Notes under the pieces: model-generated
The model's database searches: none
The model's input: only the letters and a program-made list of their open reading frames with translations
What the model was told of the DNA's origin: nothing
Shown here: in pieces, positions 59,531-64,000 of the stretch
How positions within the stretch are numbered: position 1 is the stretch's first letter
Layout of the letters: each line of letters starts with the position of its first letter
Translations under genes and position numbers: made by a program
Source: Bolinopsis microptera
Taxonomy: Eukaryota > Ctenophora > Tentaculata > Lobata > Bolinopsidae
Length of the DNA: 64,000 bases
Reading direction: 5' to 3'
Assembly: GCF_026151205.1 (NCBI RefSeq)
Contig: NC_087076.1
Span: forward strand, 15,329,419-15,393,418

Positions 59531-61430
59531 CACTTAAAATTACAACCAAACAAAAACGATTATATGATAAAAAAAACATTCCAAAAATGAAAGTCATTTA
59601 CCATACATTTAGAAATCATATTCTTTTTAAAACTTTCCAATCCAATTTTAAAACTCAAAACTGTCTAGCAGTTCTTCACCTCCGAAGGGAGTTTGTTCCA
59701 ATAAGGAACAACCCGCTCTGGAAGAAAAGAACACTGAAGATTCTTGACCTTTGTCACACTCTTACTACATCTATTGGATGAAACCAGCTTAAGACCTGAT
59801 CTGCTTGGTCTGAACAAGTCTGAACCATAATCAGTCAAGCCACTAATAACCTTAAAAGCTTTAATAAGGTCCCCAGTCCCCACGTATTCGCCGCTCTGCC
59901 AGCGTTGTCAAATTAAGGATTTCCAGTCTACGGCTGTAAGGAAGAGTACCCACCTCATCAATCAGACGGGTAAACCGCCTCTGGACGCTCTCCAGCTCCA
60001 AAACAGTCCCCCAACTTCCATGAGCCGCAACTGGATTCCACAATTGGACACAATACTCTAGATGAGGTCTTATCAAAGCTTTATAGATGGCTATCATTAC
60101 ACATTTTTCTCTAATTATCAAATTCCTTACAATCCAGCAAATCATACGATTTGCCTTGGAAATACATGCTTTTATCTGTTCATTCCAAAGCAGGGAACTA
60201 TGGGTAATAACCCCCAAATCTTTTTCCTGATCAGATACTTCAAGTTCTACGCCATTTACTAAATAATTTAAGTTAGGGTTGCTATTAAGATTAATATGAA
60301 CAACTTTACATTTAGCAGGATTAAACTTCAAAAGCCAAATACTCTCCCAGACTTCCAGTTCTACAATATCTTCAGCAACACTGCTGTGGTTAGCTGCATT
60401 ACCAATCAACTTGAGGTCATCTGCAAATAATTTAATCTTATTCTTGACTATATCAGGTAAATCATTAATATAAAGAATAAATAGCAAAGGACCCAATACT
60501 GACCCCTGGGGAACACCAGATAACACGTGTTTCACCTCAGACCATTGTCCTTCTACGCAAACTCTCATGGTTCTGTCTGTAAGAAAATCTTTAATAACAT
60601 CTAAAACTTTTCCTTTGACCCCAAACCCCTCCAATTTAGATAAAAGTCTAAAGTGGGGGACAGTGTCAAAGGCCTTACTAAAATCAAAATACAGTAGATC
60701 AACAGGATCACCTTCATCTAAAATATCAAGAATATTATCAAATGTCTCTAAAAGATTAGATAAGCAAGATTTGCCCTTAACAAATCCATGCTGATGCTTT
60801 GATATTCGTTCTTCTAAAAAATCTAATAAATGTGCCCTCACCAACTTTTCGTACACTTTGCACAAAATACAAGTTAAGGAAACTGGTCTATAGTTTAAGG
60901 GATCTGATTTAACACCCTTTTTAAACAATGCTACAACGGATGCTGACTTCCACACTTCAGGAAGAGATCCCGTTTCTGAACACATTTTAAATAATTTAGT
61001 GACTGCTTCTACAAAGTTGTCATCATAAGCTAACGATTTTAATAACTTTGGATGAACACCATCCGGACCTGAACTCTTAAAAATATTAAGCTTTAAAAGT
61101 TGCTTCTTAATATCAGCACTGCTAACTTGCAAATTACTAATAACATCTTTATCATAATCCAAAGTGTCATTTTTAGGAAGAGGGCCAGGTGGCTCACACA
61201 CAAACACTGAGCTGAAGGCACTTGCAAGTACTTCAGCAGACTCAGCAGAACTATCTGTGCGTGTACCATCTCCTCAATCCAAGGAAACCACACTTGATTT
61301 TACTTGTCTTTTGTTACGTAAATATGAGTAAAAAGACTTACTATTCTGCTTTAAATTAGATGTAATCTTCTTTTCATAGTTAACTTTTGAGTTTAAGGAA
61401 TACAAATTTTTACAAATTACAAATCATATT
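59531..61430 (-). mobile_element. LINE C, 5'-truncated CR1-like LINE
   Basis: A minus-strand reverse-transcriptase-only LINE remnant. It starts inside the pre-RT region (KSFYSYLRNK near 61,330) and ends just left of LINE B's 5' side, with the coding frame running out near 59,512. It lacks an endonuclease and ORF1, as expected of 5' truncation during reverse transcription. Together with LINE B it forms a head-to-tail pair on the same strand. Confidence 0.8.
59665..61280 (-). pseudogene. LINE C reverse transcriptase
   Basis: Motifs in order: SSGPDGVHPKLLK, NYRPVSLTCILCKVYEKL, QHGFVKGKSC, YFDFSKAFDTVPH, SGVPQGSVLGPLLFILYIND, LFADDLKL, KDLGVITHSSLLW, RPHLEYCVQLWNP, LESVQRRFTRLI. A TGA interrupts the early part near 61,274 (SLD then GDGTR). 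A 7-bp tandem duplication (TGGGGAC) near 59,875 moves the frame before the C-terminal LIKAFKVISGL, which continues to 59,665. With only two lesions it is a young but dead copy. The style is CR1-like and differs from LINE B. Confidence 0.85.
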
Positions 61431-61875
61431 ATATCGTGTTATAAAAATTGATCGAGCTTGTCTAATTAAATGAATATTGCTTATATTATTACTATTTGTC
61501 AATTATAACCCACGAGTATCTTTTGTAAATAGTGGAACGTAAAAGCGAATGGTCGAATTAATTGTTACCGTTTCATTTAATCTATTAAACAATATATATG
61601 CATGGCTAAACTTATAGTTGGATTATGACCATTGCTGAAAATATCAGCATATATTGTTTGAATGACCTTAATATCGGTCCTACCCTTGCTCTCTTTATAT
61701 CAGCTAATAGTCTTAAACTATTTTCACTACTACAATTCAACGAGAAAAAATTGTTCAATGAAACATGAAATTTAATTTGTAGCACATTTTGCAGAATGAA
61801 CTAATATCTTGCAATTCAATAAAATATAAGGCCCATTTGGCCCATATGTGTTGGGGTCCAATCGACGGACTCGGG
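61431..61875. other. Non-coding stretch
   Basis: AT-rich DNA between the truncated 5' end of LINE C and the MITE copy. No gene or RNA seen. Confidence 0.5.
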
Positions 61876-62095
61876 CAGTGGCATAATGTTGCCTGTTGGT
61901 GCCTCACTCCCCTTTTGGCGCCCCTCTCTAAAATTAAACAAAATTAGGTTATTTTAGAGGATACACCGGTAAAATCTCTAGAAAAAATGCTAGAGCGAAA
62001 TGCGCAGTTTTGTTAGTACTTCAGTTAAGTTTTTCAAAATTTTCCCTCATTCAAATGACGATATGGCGCCCCCCTAAGATGGCGTCCCCCGCACG
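61876..62095 (-). mobile_element. hAT-type MITE, truncated second copy
   Basis: Begins CAGTGGCATAATG and aligns, in reverse orientation, to 46,980-47,267: GCCTGTTGG, CTCTAAAATTAAAC, CACCGGTAAAATCTCTA, TTCAGTTAAGTTTTTCAAAATTTT and GCGCCCCCCTAAGATGGCG match. It stops after CCCCGCAC, so the far inverted repeat is missing and no target duplication can be seen. Confidence 0.8.
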
Positions 62096-62244
62096 ACAAT
62101 GCTCAAAATTTGTTTCACTTAAAAATATTTGTTTCACTAATTAAATTACTCTTTAATGTACAAGGCAGGATTTCAAATATTACATCAAAGCTAGAACTTA
62201 CCATGCATATACTAGCTCACATGTTTTACGCATTACAGTTACAA

Positions 62245-62640
62245 GTGTGAGGATCTATGTAATGCCATAGCAGGCATAGCAAGGCAACTATGTGTCAGGA
62301 ATTTGGATCCAACACTGTTGACCTCATTGACAGCATGTCGACTTGTTCCCTTGGATAAGAAGCCTGGAGTCAGGGCTGTAGGCATAGGTGAAGTCTTACG
62401 AAGGATAATAGGGAAGAAAGTAATGACCCTCCTACAGAAGGATCTGGTTGGAGCCACTGCTCCTATTCAAGTTTGTGACACTATTCAGGGAGGAGTGGAA
62501 GCAGCAGTCCACGCTGCAAGGGACTGCTTTGAAGACCCTGAAACTAAAGCCATCATCTTAGTGGATGCAGAGAATGCATTCAACTTGCTGAACCGAGAGA
62601 CAGCTCTTAACAACATGACATGTACATTGTATATCCAGAA
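62245..62640 (+). pseudogene. Reverse-transcriptase fragment of another retroelement
   Basis: An open stretch reads CRLVPLDKKPGVRAVGIGEV, then RRIIGKKVMTLLQKDL, QVCDTIQGGVEAAVHA and IILVDAENAFNLLNRETAL. KPGVRxVGIGE...RRIIGK with LVDAxNAFNxxNR is a recognisable reverse-transcriptase N-terminal block found in many invertebrate retroelements, but I am not sure of the clade name. It breaks off after about 130 codons into unrelated sequence. It differs from LINEs A-D. Confidence 0.65.
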
Positions 62641-63306
62641 GTTGCTACTTACATTGCTACACATGGTTTAATGTTCCATTGACAATTTTTGTTTCATTGA
62701 TGGAATGTTTGACAAAAGGTGTTGGCTATAAAATTGAAATTCACAGTCTTTGTTCCAATGTATGAGACTTCTGAACCTTTTTTCATGCTCCGAGTGACAG
62801 GCATGCCTATAAATCTCAGCCAAATCTGTTTTGAATGTATTGGAAAGAACATTGTTTGATACCAGAGTTTTTCATTCTCCGGCTCCAACAATACATCATA
62901 AGAGATTGTGGCCATCAGCTATGTACAGTAGTACAGTCCTAACATGTGTTAAATAGCTATTAAAATTCAGTCATTTATTTAAAGTTATATTAAAGTTCAG
63001 TTATTTATGTAGGGACCAGATTGGAACACTGTGTTTCCAGACTCTTGCTATGTTTTCAATTAATGCAAGTAAATTGAAAGTGATTTTTCTAGATTATTTA
63101 TTATTCCCATTATTTTTCTGTATTATCAATTCTGTATAATTATGTATTGTTTGAAAAGATTTCAAATATTTATATCAATTTACTCTATCATAATTCAACA
63201 ACTTGAAATTATTGTAACCAGACATACCCCCACATTATTATGTAGGTCATACATTGAATAACTGCTAACAGAATTGTTAAATGTAACTCATTTAAGGGTA
63301 GGTCAG
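62641..63306. other. Region upstream of AP-1 gamma, no gene seen
   Basis: AT-rich; probably holds the upstream region or the first intron of the AP-1 gamma gene. The AG at 63,305-63,306, just before the start codon, would serve as an acceptor if a 5'-UTR exon lies upstream. Confidence 0.45.
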
Positions 63307-63307
63307 C

Positions 63308-63802
63308 ATGGTTGTATCGCTTCTACCTTCAACTGTGAAACTCAGAGATCTGATCAGGCAGATCAGATCTGCTAGGACTGCTGCAGAAGAGAGAGGCATT
63401 ATTACCAAAGGTTTGTGAAATTATAGCTTTTAGGTTTTATCTCTCTCATCAGAGGCACTAAATGTGGATACAATACATTATCATTTACTGAGATAACAAT
63501 GTGCACAGCATGAAATATACCACACATTATACTCTCTATACCTTCAACTATTACCTTCAACATTCACTGCTCCTAAACTATGAATAATAATTACACTGAT
63601 TTACTTTGTTTTCTTGACATTTTTTGTTTTCTTGACCCATTGTGTATCACAGAGTGTGCAGCGATAAGAGATAGCTTCAGAGAGGAGGATAATGATAACA
63701 GGTGCAGGAATGTTGCTAAACTTCTTTACATCCACATGTTGGGATTCCCTGCTCACTTTGGACAACTGGAGTGTCTTAAACTCATTTTCTTCTCCGAATT
63801 CG
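63308..63802 (+). CDS. AP1G1: AP-1 complex subunit gamma, first two coding exons
   Basis: Exon 1 (63,308-63,410) encodes [20 protein letters not shown], then [14 protein letters not shown]. Exon 2 (63,653-63,802) continues with [34 protein letters not shown] and QLECLKLI. The exons join in phase (G|AG gives the Glu) across a GT-AG intron of 242 bp. This is the highly conserved N-terminus of gamma-adaptin (RLRELIRTIRTARTxAEER, then ECAAIRxSFREEDN in relatives), the large subunit that helps the AP-1 clathrin adaptor recruit cargo at the trans-Golgi and endosomes. The segment after LKLI reads FFSEF where relatives have residues such as ASQKF. The donor after 63,802 is G|GTAAAA. The rest of the gene lies beyond the window. 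Confidence 0.9.
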
Positions 63803-64000
63803 GTAAAAATTGTATAATTTTCAATTATGTAGGCTGATGTTTAAAAAATATCGTATTGAAAAAACGGCTAAAATTCTTGGTCCGCTGGTCTCAACAATAC
63901 GGCGTCATTTTTACGGAACTGGTAGCATGGTGTTAGCCCTATATATCACAGAGTCCGGCTGTGTGAGTATAAATATAAAAACGAGTGACACCAGCTCAAT
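63803..64000 (+). other. AP-1 gamma intron 2, start
   Basis: Begins GTAAAAATTG and runs to the window end with no acceptor and exon matching the next conserved block (DKRIGYLG). Confidence 0.7.

Noticed and set aside
1-64000. tRNA or rRNA genes
   Set aside because: No cloverleaf or rRNA-like sequence was seen; the only B-box-like motif is in the insertion at 51,757-52,400 and lacks an A box.

Overview
The window is animal nuclear DNA, AT-rich and dense in retroelements. It has short GT-AG introns, the first two coding exons of an AP-1 gamma-adaptin gene at the right edge, a multi-exon host gene with calponin-homology-like stretches at 43.5-46.1 kb, and several CR1-type LINEs with a Penelope-like element. 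An invertebrate, cnidarian-like genome is a reasonable guess, but nothing here fixes the species.

Region 1 (1-31,560) is the strangest part. One sequence of about 5.8 kb is written alternately forward and reverse-complemented: a partial reverse pass, then forward, reverse, forward, reverse, forward, and a truncated reverse pass. The period is about 11.74 kb. Every turn is one of two kinds. Turn 'A' (near 942, 12,680 and 24,433) has a spacer of about 26 nt. Turn 'B' (near 6,750, 18,507 and 30,285) has a spacer of about 140 nt. Each pass holds a CR1-like LINE ('LINE A': an ORF1 with an SGNH-esterase-like domain, then endonuclease and reverse transcriptase). LINE A lies tail to tail with the 3' part of a Penelope-like element that encodes a GIY-YIG nuclease. 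The passes differ by scattered single-base indels and homopolymer bursts, as expected of uncorrected long-read sequence, so reading frames in this block should not be trusted. Either a real array of giant palindromes was patched with one raw read, or a fold-back/multi-pass molecule entered the assembly unsplit.

Region 2 (31,561-41,244) is a further, independent copy of LINE A. It is split by a poly(A)-tailed LINE on the minus strand (LINE D, 33,824-38,895). Its 3' end at about 41,244 shows where LINE A stops.

Region 3 (41,245-49,464) is host DNA: a diverged 1.1-kb tandem duplication, the CH-like gene on the minus strand, a hAT-type MITE with a perfect 8-bp target duplication, and a GC-rich repeat cluster with a perfect hairpin.

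Region 4 (49,465-61,430) is a retroelement nest. LINE B (minus strand) has an ORF1 with PHD-like and CCCH zinc fingers and a nearly intact ORF2. A young Ty1/copia element with 175-bp LTRs has inserted near the end of ORF2, and the copia element itself carries a ~650-bp insertion. A 5'-truncated CR1-like LINE C adjoins LINE B.

Region 5 (61,431-64,000) holds a second, truncated MITE copy, a reverse-transcriptase fragment and the start of the AP-1 gamma gene on the plus strand.
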